From NCBI GenBank assembly GCA_963829835.1, contig CAWHKC010000004.1, positions 558,001 to 622,000 on the forward strand: a stretch of 64,000 nt of DNA. The letters are read 5' to 3'. Positions 24,872 to 33,644 of the stretch are shown in pieces; position 1 is the stretch's first letter; each line of letters starts with the position of its first letter. The notes beneath the pieces are model-generated. The model had not been told where the DNA came from. It ran no database searches and saw only the letters and a program-made list of their open reading frames with translations. A program made the position numbers and the translations under genes. The DNA comes from Berkiella sp963829835. GTDB taxonomy: Bacteria > Pseudomonadota > Gammaproteobacteria > Berkiellales > Berkiellaceae.

Positions 24872-26218
24872 ATGCTAGATAAGGTTGTTATTGCCAATCG
24901 AGGCGAAATCGCTTTGCGTATTTTGCGTGCTTGTCACGAGCTAGGCATCAAAACGGTGGCTGTCTATTCCACCGTCGATAGAGATCTCTTACCTGTGCGC
25001 TTAGCAGACGAAGCTATTTGTATTGGACCTGCACCGTCACCCATGAGTTACTTAAATATTCCAGCCATTATCACCGCTGCTGAGATTACCGATGCTGTTG
25101 GTATTCATCCGGGATATGGCTTTTTGGCTGAAAATGCAGATTTTGCTGAACGTGTTGAAGAAAGCGGCTTTGTCTTTATCGGACCCCGCCCTGAAACCAT
25201 TCGTTTGATGGGCAATAAAGTTTCTGCCATTAAAGCCATGAAAGATGCAGGTGTCCCATGCGTACCTGGCTCAGATGGCCCCCTTACGGATGATGATAAA
25301 TTAAATTTAAAAATAGCGCGCGAAATTGGTTATCCGGTGATTATTAAAGCAGCTGGTGGTGGCGGTGGGCGCGGTATGCGCGTGGTGCATAGTGAAGCAT
25401 CATTACTTAATGCTATCTCATTAACCCAAACAGAAGCTGGCACTGCTTTTAGCAATAGCACCGTTTATATGGAAAAATACCTAGAAACACCAAGACATAT
25501 CGAAATCCAAGTCTTAGCCGACGGTCAAGGTAATGCTGTTCACTTAGGCGAAAGAGATTGCTCAATGCAACGCCGCCATCAAAAAGTACTAGAAGAAGCA
25601 CCCGCCCCAGGAATAACTGAAAAGCAACGCCGAAAAATCGGTAAAGTGTGTGTTGATGCCTGTTTACGTATTAACTATCGTGGCGCTGGAACTTTTGAGT
25701 TCCTTTATCAAGATGGTGAATTCTATTTTATTGAAATGAATACCCGTGTCCAAGTTGAGCATCCCGTCACTGAAATGATCACTGGCATTGATATTGTGAA
25801 AGAACAACTTAAAATTGCAAGTGGTCATAAATTATCCATTCGTCAAGATGATGTTCGTATCCAAGGACATGCTATTGAGTGTCGAATTAATGCTGAAGAT
25901 CCTAAAACCTTTTTACCTTGCCCTGGCAAAATCACTTGGTATCATGCACCAGGTGGGCCCGGCGTACGCATTGATTCGCATATCTATAGTTCTTATCAAG
26001 TGCCACCTAATTATGACTCATTGATTGCCAAGTTAATTGCTTTTGGTAACGACAGACCTGAAGCCATTCGACGGATGCGAAATGCCTTAAATGAAGTCGT
26101 GATTGATGGCATTAAAACCAATATTCCACTGCATCAAGAGCTGATCCAAGATCCCAATTTCAAAAATGGCGGCACAACCATCCATTACTTGGAACAAAAA
26201 ATTAAAGGAAACGACTAG
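24872..26218 (+). CDS. accC: Biotin carboxylase subunit of acetyl-CoA carboxylase
   Basis: ATP-dependent carboxylation of AccB-bound biotin, the first committed step of fatty-acid synthesis. 448 aa. ATP-grasp features are the Gly loop KAAGGGGGRGMRVV, HIEIQVLADGQGNAVHL, RDCSMQRRHQKVLEEAPAP and EMNTRVQVEHPVTE. Its stop overlaps the convergent ankyrin gene by four bases. Confidence 0.98.
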   Translation: MLDKVVIANRGEIALRILRACHELGIKTVAVYSTVDRDLLPVRLADEAICIGPAPSPMSYLNIPAIITAAEITDAVGIHPGYGFLAENADFAERVEESGFVFIGPRPETIRLMGNKVSAIKAMKDAGVPCVPGSDGPLTDDDKLNLKIAREIGYPVIIKAAGGGGGRGMRVVHSEASLLNAISLTQTEAGTAFSNSTVYMEKYLETPRHIEIQVLADGQGNAVHLGERDCSMQRRHQKVLEEAPAPGITEKQRRKIGKVCVDACLRINYRGAGTFEFLYQDGEFYFIEMNTRVQVEHPVTEMITGIDIVKEQLKIASGHKLSIRQDDVRIQGHAIECRINAEDPKTFLPCPGKITWYHAPGGPGVRIDSHIYSSYQVPPNYDSLIAKLIAFGNDRPEAIRRMRNALNEVVIDGIKTNIPLHQELIQDPNFKNGGTTIHYLEQKIKGND

Positions 26219-28293
26219 AAACATTCAACCAACATCGGTTCGGTCATCATGAGATGTGCAATATTAAAATGGGGACCGGCCTGATGTTGCGTATCAGCGA
26301 CAACCACATCAACTGGATGACCTATCGCAACCTCATTGACGTGGCTTTCTTTAACCAAAGCTTGCGTATCCACTTGATGTTTATCATGAAAGAGATCAAT
26401 GACCGATTTATTCTTTGGATCCGCATTTGCTTGCGTTAGCCAATCTTTAAAATCCTTTTCATAATGTTTTGATAATAATGTATCAACAATTTTTTGCGCA
26501 TGAACTTCATCATTTGGCGACAGGTTTGGCTTAAATGCTGGCCCTATGTTAGCTTTAACTTGACCATTAAGATGATTGACAACTGGGATTTCCTTAAGCT
26601 GTGAATTGTCTTGATGTAACTCTTTAAAAATATCAATTAATGCTTCAACAGGCAAACTGGGATTGTGGGCCATGTATTGTTCAATAATATAATTTCCATG
26701 AAATAAATCCCACTTTTCATAATATTGATGCGACAATGCTTTCGCCTCATCAAGGCCAACATGACGATTCAATAACTCGATGAGGATAACACCCTCGACA
26801 GCATCACGATGACTTTCCCAACCACAATTTCCATATTTTTGGTCGTCTCTTTCTATTTCAAACAGTTTCGCAAATGTACTATACATAAATTGATTTTCAA
26901 ATTCTAACTTCATTTGATCTTGATTATTCAAAATATCTTGAAAAAAGCTTTCATTGATTTTATGAGGCTCTTGCAGGTGATAAAAAATAAGGCCCGCAGT
27001 ATCGCCATTGTCTAATTCATCCGATAGTTCACCCAAATAACGCTCACCACTATTGGCGGTGACATACAATCCTTGTTTTTTCGAAACTATCACATCAACA
27101 AAATGACCATTCCAACCGGAAGGGAGTAACACTGTTTCGCCTTGATTATAGAGTGTTAAAGCTTTTTTAGCCGTCTCTGGTAAGGAGGCATTGCTAATAA
27201 AGTCATACCCGCTTTTAAAAATGTCTCGTACATCGGTCATCACTTCACTTTCAAGTGTCGGTGCGCCCTGTTTTAGTTTTGATACATAAGCTTCAAGAGA
27301 CTGCGCCGCAAGCTCAGTCGTCAATAGGCCATAATGTTCTTGAGAGTTCATTGCTATCTTTACATCTTCTGCAACTTTAAAATCGTAAAATTTACCTGTT
27401 GGATAATGATGTAATAAATTTTTGGCTTCCAAATAGGATTGATAAGAGGGATCAAGTTTCGCTACCTTCTGGGCAAGTTCAGTTATTTTATTTTTTACAT
27501 CAAGTGTGGATGCTAATGAGGTATAAACATTGAGCGAACCTAAGACAGGCATAGGCGCAAAATAACCTTGACCATCTGCTTCGACGAATTTTTCACTTGA
27601 ATAACAAAAACCCACGCTGTGGTTGGCAAAAACTTCAATCGTTTGCAAAATATTATCTAAATGTTCAACGTTGCCATTTTGATGGTTGAGCAAGTTCTCT
27701 TCTAAATTATTTAAAATGAGGTGAAAGGCGTTTTCACCTTTGTCTGTAAAATCAAGAGGGGAAGCTTTACATGATGAAACAAGGTGTTGGGCAACATCAT
27801 AGTGATGCTTTTTTAACGCTAAATGTAATGCTGTGTTACCCCCATAGCCAGGGTCATTCACCTCTGCTCCTAGGTTTACTAAAAGCTTTACCGCTTCAAA
27901 TTTTCCAGCAAAGGCTGCAAAATGTAATGGCCTTGTGCTTCGATTATTTTCTTTATTAATATCATAGCCTTCTTGATGTAAACGCTGAATTTCTTTCAAA
28001 TCGCCTTCTCTTGCTGCAATATGGAGCGCAAAAGAATTATGGTGAACAATTTTCCCCATACTGAAGCCTTCTCTTGCCAGTGGTGCATCAGCATCGGTTG
28101 CTTCGCTATTTTCTTTAACCCATTGTTCCACATCCACAATAGATTTATCTGTATTTTCTTGCGTGAAAACTATATCTTCACTCAACATGATCTCATCTGC
28201 ATCATCTTCATTAATCAGATACAAGTCATCAGCTAACGCTTCAATGTCTTGCGGTAGAATATAGCCTGGACCGATTTGGATAGTGAAACTCAT
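26215..28293 (-). CDS. Ankyrin protein with candidate cysteine-hydrolase module
   Basis: 692 residues. No signal peptide or membrane helix is obvious. Acidic N-terminus, then about four ankyrin repeats at 87-195 (NSFALHIAAREGDLKEIQRL, RPLHFAAFAGKFEAVKLL, NTALHLALKKHHYDVAQHL, ENAFHLILNNL). The C-terminal half is unlike anything I can name, but carries PSGWNGHFVDVIV (His397), then TANSGER, then QKYGNCGWESHRDAV (Cys490). A conserved-looking GH...N...GNCxW order would suit a permuted papain-like fold; this is inference. Ankyrin-plus-enzyme layouts are typical of secreted effectors. Single gene, convergent with accC. Confidence 0.78.
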   Translation of the reverse strand: MSFTIQIGPGYILPQDIEALADDLYLINEDDADEIMLSEDIVFTQENTDKSIVDVEQWVKENSEATDADAPLAREGFSMGKIVHHNSFALHIAAREGDLKEIQRLHQEGYDINKENNRSTRPLHFAAFAGKFEAVKLLVNLGAEVNDPGYGGNTALHLALKKHHYDVAQHLVSSCKASPLDFTDKGENAFHLILNNLEENLLNHQNGNVEHLDNILQTIEVFANHSVGFCYSSEKFVEADGQGYFAPMPVLGSLNVYTSLASTLDVKNKITELAQKVAKLDPSYQSYLEAKNLLHHYPTGKFYDFKVAEDVKIAMNSQEHYGLLTTELAAQSLEAYVSKLKQGAPTLESEVMTDVRDIFKSGYDFISNASLPETAKKALTLYNQGETVLLPSGWNGHFVDVIVSKKQGLYVTANSGERYLGELSDELDNGDTAGLIFYHLQEPHKINESFFQDILNNQDQMKLEFENQFMYSTFAKLFEIERDDQKYGNCGWESHRDAVEGVILIELLNRHVGLDEAKALSHQYYEKWDLFHGNYIIEQYMAHNPSLPVEALIDIFKELHQDNSQLKEIPVVNHLNGQVKANIGPAFKPNLSPNDEVHAQKIVDTLLSKHYEKDFKDWLTQANADPKNKSVIDLFHDKHQVDTQALVKESHVNEVAIGHPVDVVVADTQHQAGPHFNIAHLMMTEPMLVECF

Positions 28294-28496
28294 AGGGTTG
28301 TTCTCTAATGTACGTTTCTAATAAATTGCTTGCTGCAATTGTATTATGCTGGTTAAAAGTGAGAAATTACTTGGCGACCATCTGCAATTTAAAACGATAA
28401 GCCATATCAATAGAGCGATAATTGGATACAAAAATCAAAAGGAAAGTAGAAAGCGTGTAGATAGTCTATCTTTATAAATATAGAAAGGGAGATAGT

Positions 28497-29723
28497 ATGA
28501 AGTCATATCGTTGGCTAATTGTGACACTGGCTTTCCTAGCCTCCATCATTAATTATCTGGATCGCACAGCCCTATCCTATGCTATTGGCCCTATTCAAGA
28601 AGCGTATGGTTTAACCAACACCGATTTTGGCATGATAGCTTCTGCCTTTGGGATCGGATATCTCATCATGACAGTAGGTGGCGGCGTCCTGGTTGACACT
28701 TATGGGGCTAGAAAAATTTGGTCCTATTTTGCAATACTCTGGTCTGGTGCCTGCATTTGTATTGGACTTGCAACTGGTTTTGCTTGGTTATTTATTTTTC
28801 GACTATTGCTGGGGGTAGCTGAGGGTCCAAATTTTCCTGCGCTCACTCGTGTAGCAGCTGATTGGTTGCCGCCCAATGAGCGTGCTCGAGCGCTGGCCTT
28901 TGGTTTAGCAGCAGTGCCTTTTGCCTCTGTTATTGGTGCCCCACTGATTTCCCATCTTATTGCTGTTGTCGGTTGGCGGTTGATGTTCGTTATTCTAGGT
29001 GCTTTTGGGTTGCTCTGGGGCATCACATGGCATATTTTGTTTAGAGATTCTCCCAGAGAAAGTAAACATGTCTCTAAAGCTGAATTAGAACATATCAATC
29101 AACAGCATGAGAGCTCTCAAAAGAAAATCAAAACCAGTTGGCGCTTCATGTTATCTAATCGTACTTTATTAATAAATAATTATGCCTTTTTTGCCTTTGG
29201 CTATTTACTCTTTTTTGCTATCACCTGGCTACCGGGATTTCTTGAACAAACTTATCATATGAAAATAAAGACTGTCGGCTGGTTTTTAGTTGCCCCCTGG
29301 TTAACGGCAACATTCTTTATTTTAGCTGGAGGTGCCATTTCCGATTGGTTATGGGAAAAAACCGGCAGTATAAGGATAGCGCGTTCTCATCTTATTTGGA
29401 TCTGCCAATTATTGTCTGCTTTTTGTTTTATTCCTTTGCTCTTTACTCACTCCATTACGGTTGTTGCAATCAGCATCAGTTTAGGCGTTGGTTTTGGCTT
29501 AATGCCCAATGCAGCTTTTTATGCGATTAATGCTGATTTGGCACATGATCGCGCGGCAACAAGTCTTGGAATTATGGATGCTGCTTTTGCTATCGCGGGG
29601 ATCCTAGCGCCATTTCTTACAGGATGGCTTGCACATCTAACGGGGAATTTCTCAGTGGGGATCATGTTAATGATGGTTTTAACATTAAGTTCTGCATTAC
29701 TCATTGTCTTCTTTCAAAAATAA
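28497..29723 (+). CDS. MFS transporter (anion:cation symporter type)
   Basis: A 408-residue, 12-helix inner-membrane carrier. The opening helix LASIINYLDRTALSYAIGPIQ with its DRxxLS motif and the GGGVLVDTYGARKIW loop are typical of the ACS branch (hexuronate, glucarate or phthalate carriers). The exact substrate is unknown. Strong AAGGGAG ribosome site. It is a stand-alone gene ending at a long bidirectional hairpin. Unlike the MFS gene at 8143, its size is normal. Confidence 0.9.
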   Translation: MKSYRWLIVTLAFLASIINYLDRTALSYAIGPIQEAYGLTNTDFGMIASAFGIGYLIMTVGGGVLVDTYGARKIWSYFAILWSGACICIGLATGFAWLFIFRLLLGVAEGPNFPALTRVAADWLPPNERARALAFGLAAVPFASVIGAPLISHLIAVVGWRLMFVILGAFGLLWGITWHILFRDSPRESKHVSKAELEHINQQHESSQKKIKTSWRFMLSNRTLLINNYAFFAFGYLLFFAITWLPGFLEQTYHMKIKTVGWFLVAPWLTATFFILAGGAISDWLWEKTGSIRIARSHLIWICQLLSAFCFIPLLFTHSITVVAISISLGVGFGLMPNAAFYAINADLAHDRAATSLGIMDAAFAIAGILAPFLTGWLAHLTGNFSVGIMLMMVLTLSSALLIVFFQK

Positions 29724-29724
29724 T

Positions 29725-29780
29725 TTACTCTTTCCACTTTGACTTTACCCTTGAGGGTAAAACCAAAGTGGTTCGAGTAA
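29725..29780. terminator. Long bidirectional terminator hairpin
   Basis: Nested arms: TTACTC/GAGTAA (29725-29730 with 29775-29780), CCACTTTG/CAAAGTGG (29734-29741 with 29764-29771) and TTTACCC/GGGTAAA around a TTGA loop. It sits between the convergent MFS and coiled-coil genes. T-runs are short, but the stem is long. Confidence 0.75.
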
Positions 29781-29789
29781 AAGCAATAT

Positions 29790-30809
29790 TTATTGCTTGT
29801 TAAATTTAGCCGCTATTGCTGCGATCCTTGTTGATCTTCTTGCTGGTTTAGCCTCTTCTGGTTGGGCAGCTGCTGCATTCGCCGCTGCTTCATCTGCCAC
29901 TTGTTTTTGACGAGTTTGCAATAAAGTCAAGGCCGCATTTGGTTTTGCGGGATCCTTCGTTGGGGCTTGCACAGGTGCTTTTACAAGTTCAGTCATTAAT
30001 CCCTGTTCATAAGCTGCTGTCTTTGCTTTAACACCGACTAATTCTGCCTTTGTAGCATTTAATTTCGCTAAAAGCTCGGGTGTTATTTGAGTTTTTGGAC
30101 CACTGGGTGCAGACCCTATAAATTGCGCAGCCTCTTTACGCGCTTGGTCTTCGGCAGCTTTAGCCTTTTTATCTTGCTCTTGTTGACGCAATTGTTCTTG
30201 CTTTTTAAGCTCAGCAGCTTTTGCTTGTTGTTCTGCTAAAGCCGCTTCTCTTTGCGCTTGGGCATTTGCTGCATCTTGTTGTATTTTAGGCAATTTAGGA
30301 GCAATTTTTTCCACCGCCTCTTTGGCTAATTGTCCTTCCAAAACGGGGGCTTGCTTCTGGGCTGCTAAACGCGCTTTTTCTTCTTGTGCTAAGCGTGCTA
30401 TATGTTCTTCAGACGTTTCAACATGATCTGCACCCTTTTGTTTCCTCAATTGATCTTTTGCCCCTTGGAGCTCTGCCTCACTTTTCTTAACGTCTTCTGG
30501 TCGTCTTTCTTGTTGCGTACTTAAATTTTTTGCAGCAAGAATTTGTGCTTTAAGACTTTGTTTTTCTTGTCTATCTAAATCCTCTTGAGCATCTTTAGCT
30601 ATTTCAGGCTCAACTTCTTCAGCGACTTCGACCGTATGCACAACCGCTTCAACAGGAACTGAAGTTCCAATTCTATCAGCTCTGGCAATAGGATCATTAG
30701 GAAGTTTCACTATCGGCTGTTCATGATCGGAATGCTCCGGGGTGACAGCTTCTGGAGAATGATCACTTTCATTATCTTCTTCTTTTTTGGGACCTGCGGC
30801 TAATGTCAT
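29790..30809 (-). CDS. Charged coiled-coil protein, orphan
   Basis: 339 residues, very rich in Ala, Glu, Lys and Gln. The acidic N-terminal 100 residues are probably disordered; about 100-230 is predicted long helix with TolA-like composition (AEQQAKAAELKKQEQLRQ); then comes a Pro-containing segment and a basic end, KPARRSTRIAAIAAKFNK. No signal peptide, membrane anchor or known domain. AAGAGGT is a good ribosome site for the ATG at 30809. The RRSTR-type basic end resembles eukaryotic nuclear-protein tails, which may be chance in such a biased sequence. Function unknown. Confidence 0.7.
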   Translation of the reverse strand: MTLAAGPKKEEDNESDHSPEAVTPEHSDHEQPIVKLPNDPIARADRIGTSVPVEAVVHTVEVAEEVEPEIAKDAQEDLDRQEKQSLKAQILAAKNLSTQQERRPEDVKKSEAELQGAKDQLRKQKGADHVETSEEHIARLAQEEKARLAAQKQAPVLEGQLAKEAVEKIAPKLPKIQQDAANAQAQREAALAEQQAKAAELKKQEQLRQQEQDKKAKAAEDQARKEAAQFIGSAPSGPKTQITPELLAKLNATKAELVGVKAKTAAYEQGLMTELVKAPVQAPTKDPAKPNAALTLLQTRQKQVADEAAANAAAAQPEEAKPARRSTRIAAIAAKFNKQ

Positions 30810-31007
30810 AACTTACCTCTTGAATAGTAAAGAGTAAAATAAACGGCGAGGGAAGTTTAACAAAAATTTTGATGATTAAAAGAAAAATTTAATTTTTCAT
30901 TAAAAAAGTCCATGATTTTCAATCAAGAGATCTAACAACGAAAATTGAGCGGCTTATTTAAGGAGATTACTATGACATGATGCAACATAGCTTTGCGATG
31001 GGGAAGT

Positions 31008-31033
31008 AGTTCCCGCTAATCTTAGCGGGAACT
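31008..31033. terminator. Hairpin 3' of the GYD gene
   Basis: AGTTCCCGCTAA (31008-31019) and TTAGCGGGAACT (31022-31033) form a near-perfect stem, five bases past the GYD stop codon on the minus strand. No T-run follows, so it may protect the 3' end rather than terminate. Confidence 0.6.
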
Positions 31034-31038
31034 ATTGA

Positions 31039-31335
31039 TTATTTCGCAAACGTTTTTACCATTTCCATTTGTTCTTTTTCAGTGAATGCACAAAATGTTT
31101 GGGTACGTACAAAACCTCTATTACCAACTACAAGTGCAATTTTTGCCATGGTCTCGGCATTTGGTGCTTCAATCACACAGGCAACATCATATTTACCCAT
31201 GAGTAAATAATGGGAAATAACCTTACCGCCTTCACCTTGACATAATTCTTTAAACTTTTTAAGTCTCTCTCCACTTTCACCGATTGTTTCCATTGCTTTG
31301 TCAGTATATTTACCTAGCATTAAAAAAGTAGCCAT
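31039..31335 (-). CDS. GYD domain protein
   Basis: 98 residues from MATFLMLGKYTDKAMETIG, with a central GGKVISHYLLMGKYDVACVIEAPN and an FVRTQTFCAFTE segment. The YLLMGKYDVACVIEAP stretch is the GYD-domain signature (a small dimeric ferredoxin-like fold). Function is unknown. AAGGGG just upstream supports the start at 31335; a longer reading from 31413 would add a hydrophobic 26-residue leader with no ribosome site. Confidence 0.82.
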   Translation of the reverse strand: MATFLMLGKYTDKAMETIGESGERLKKFKELCQGEGGKVISHYLLMGKYDVACVIEAPNAETMAKIALVVGNRGFVRTQTFCAFTEKEQMEMVKTFAK

Positions 31336-31485
31336 AATATTACCCCTTATGAAACTAACAAATGAATTGATCCATAAAGTGTAGCAAAGCAATAAGAAGA
31401 TTGTGCTGGACATAGATCGATGAGATAAAATTCAAGCAGGATTTAGGGGGATATACTCGGCCTTAAGCACCTAAGAATAATTATT

Positions 31486-32160
31486 TCACGCGAAAGGTTT
31501 AAAAAGAGGTTTTTCCCTTTCACTTTTAGACATTTTCTTTTCAAGATTTTGTCTGCCGCGCACAGCATAAGGAATAAAACTATTTTTTGGAACATCAACT
31601 TCCTCACAAAGCTTTAACGACTGCATTGATCTCAACAATAGAAGATCTTGCTCTTTTGGGCCCAGGAATGTTGGATACTGATAGGGTCCCTCAATATAAA
31701 GTCCTGCTTTTATGAGCAATAATTTCATAATACCCCAATGTTGATTCAGACTAGCATGTCGAACAGCGTCCATAATTTGCACATTGGATATCGTAAACTC
31801 TGACCTGCTTAAAATCCATTTCGCTGCCTTATATCGGCCAAACCTAGTTGCTTTTAGTAATCCACTGACAAGATGCGAATTATCTTCACATTTTTCATGT
31901 GACAATTTCATTATTTCCAAATTGCCAGAAATACTAGCCAGTATAAAACATGCAAAGATATCTATTTTTGAAATGGGATGCGTGGATAAACTACAAAGAA
32001 TATTTTCAACTTTTGGAACATCGCCAGCGGTAGCTGCTTCACGAAGTTCTTCACCCTGCTTGTCATCAAAAGCTATTGCTTTTGTTTTTGTTTTTGTTGG
32101 AACTGCACCGCTTACTGCCATATGTTTTCCATGTTCAAATGTCTCACAAATCAAACTCAC
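31486..32160 (-). CDS. Small ankyrin-repeat-like protein
   Basis: 224 residues. Central helix pairs resemble degenerate ankyrin repeats: GEELREAATAGDVPKVENIL, FACFILASISGNLEIMKL, GLLKATRFGRYKAAKWIL and DAVRHASLNQHWGIMKLLL. There is no signal peptide. The C-terminus is basic (RQNLEKKMSKSEREK). Many such proteins act in host cells in Legionellales, but no secretion evidence can be seen here. The start is the first ATG; a later ATG (MAVSG, 13 codons on) is possible. Confidence 0.7.
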   Translation of the reverse strand: MSLICETFEHGKHMAVSGAVPTKTKTKAIAFDDKQGEELREAATAGDVPKVENILCSLSTHPISKIDIFACFILASISGNLEIMKLSHEKCEDNSHLVSGLLKATRFGRYKAAKWILSRSEFTISNVQIMDAVRHASLNQHWGIMKLLLIKAGLYIEGPYQYPTFLGPKEQDLLLLRSMQSLKLCEEVDVPKNSFIPYAVRGRQNLEKKMSKSEREKPLFKPFA

Positions 32161-32272
32161 TATTATAGCATTGAGAAATAAGGCAATCTATCTTTTTAGA
32201 GCTTTATGCTATGCTTTTAGAAGGTCCTTTTTCTTCTTCAGTAGTAAAAATATACAGACAGGAATTATCAAC

Positions 32273-32638
32273 ATGATGGATTGGCTTAAAAAAATATTTA
32301 GTATAAAAGCGCCTACCCATATTCAAAAATCATTTAATTATCTTGAAACCTTTTCGCACTTATGTGAAAAGCTTGAACATGAAGGCATATCATCTCAAAA
32401 ATTTAGTGTCTTTAGTATGGCAAGATATCAATTTGGTCAATTCAATGATTCACTTGAAAAAAACAATATGAAAGATGCTTTAGAAAATCTCTCTAAATTC
32501 AACCATTCATTAGAAGCACTTGTGCAAGATGTCAAAAGCCATGGTCAAATGACGAAAGAAATAGCTTCTGTTTTGCAAGAATTAAAAAACCTTTCTGCCA
32601 CCATTGTGAAGGATTTTATTAATCAACCAGAGCCATAA
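32273..32638 (+). CDS. Small helical orphan protein
   Basis: 121 residues starting MMDWLKKIFSIKAPTHIQKS. Mostly amphipathic helix, with SLEKNNMKDALENLSKFNHSLEALVQDV and a final QELKNLSATIVKDFINQ. I do not recognise it. The frame is open back to 31784, but that part lies antisense to the ankyrin gene; the paired ATGs at 32273/32276 fit better, although the GACAGGAATT ribosome site is modest. Only 100 bases separate it from prmA. Confidence 0.55.
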   Translation: MMDWLKKIFSIKAPTHIQKSFNYLETFSHLCEKLEHEGISSQKFSVFSMARYQFGQFNDSLEKNNMKDALENLSKFNHSLEALVQDVKSHGQMTKEIASVLQELKNLSATIVKDFINQPEP

Positions 32639-32738
32639 ACCTACGGGCTTATACACCCTTCATTCTTTCTCGAAATATCGTTATACTCCCTCAAATCACA
32701 TTTCATTCTTGACCCACAATCGAAAAAAGGCTTCCTCT

Positions 32739-33617
32739 ATGTCTTGGCTAGAAATTTCTTTTGAAATTCATAAATCGCAAGCTGAATTCTATAGTGAAAA
32801 ACTTGAGGAACTCGGTGCCGTTTCAGTCTCATTTTTTGATGCAGGCGAAGTGCCAGTACTTGAACCTTTGCCAGGAACAACACCGCTGTGGGATAAAGTC
32901 AAAGTGGTGGGTCTTTTCCCTGAGACTATTGATATAAAATCGATTGAGGCATCCATAAACTCCTTATTGCCACAAACCATTATTAATATAACGCCTTTAG
33001 CAGAACAAGACTGGACACGCGTTTGGTTAGAACATTTTCACCCAATCAAATTTGGACAAAAACTCTGGGTTATTCCTTCTGATTCACCTGCCCCCGAAGA
33101 TAAAAACGCTGTGGTTGTAAAGCTCGATCCAGGTCTTGCTTTTGGCACTGGCACTCACTCCACAACAGCGCTGTGTTTACAGTGGTTAGATGCGCATCCC
33201 CCAATAAATCAAACCGTTATCGATTATGGCTGTGGCTCTGGTATTTTAGGTATTGCCGCATTAAAACTTGGTGCCAAAAAAGTTTGGGCTATTGATTATG
33301 ATCCCCAAGCCATTGCGGCAACCCAAGAAAATAGGCTTCGAAATGATGTGGCCATTGAAAGCATCTGTGCACTTACGCCCCAGGAATTGCCTATTGATTT
33401 ACAAGCGCAAACGGTATTAGCGAATATACTTGCAGAACCTTTAATTCAACTTGCCCCAGTACTACAGGCTTGCTGTGCAGTTGGTGGAAATTTAGTTATG
33501 TCTGGTTTACTAACTAAGCAAATTGAGGCCGTACGCGCTGCTTATGAACCCTGGTTTTCCTTTGAAGAAGTCAAAACCCATGAAGATTGGGTGCTTTTAT
33601 GGGGCGTTAAGGTATAA
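32739..33617 (+). CDS. prmA: Ribosomal protein L11 methyltransferase
   Basis: Trimethylates ribosomal protein L11 using S-adenosylmethionine. 292 aa from MSWLEISFEIHKSQAEF, the usual length; an ATG ten codons earlier is less likely. The SAM motif VIDYGCGSGILGIAALKLGA, the FGTGTHSTTALCL loop and the VLANILAEPL motif (N-x-L-A) are all present. First gene of the prmA-dusB-fis-purH-purD-mutM run. Confidence 0.96.
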   Translation: MSWLEISFEIHKSQAEFYSEKLEELGAVSVSFFDAGEVPVLEPLPGTTPLWDKVKVVGLFPETIDIKSIEASINSLLPQTIINITPLAEQDWTRVWLEHFHPIKFGQKLWVIPSDSPAPEDKNAVVVKLDPGLAFGTGTHSTTALCLQWLDAHPPINQTVIDYGCGSGILGIAALKLGAKKVWAIDYDPQAIAATQENRLRNDVAIESICALTPQELPIDLQAQTVLANILAEPLIQLAPVLQACCAVGGNLVMSGLLTKQIEAVRAAYEPWFSFEEVKTHEDWVLLWGVKV

Positions 33618-33644
33618 TTCCCTTCCCAATTAAGAGCACCGGTC

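Noticed and set aside
31784..32272. N-terminal extension of the small helical orphan (284 codons in total)
   Set aside because: The extra part is antisense to the ankyrin gene at 31486-32160; the double ATG at 32273 starts a normal soluble protein.
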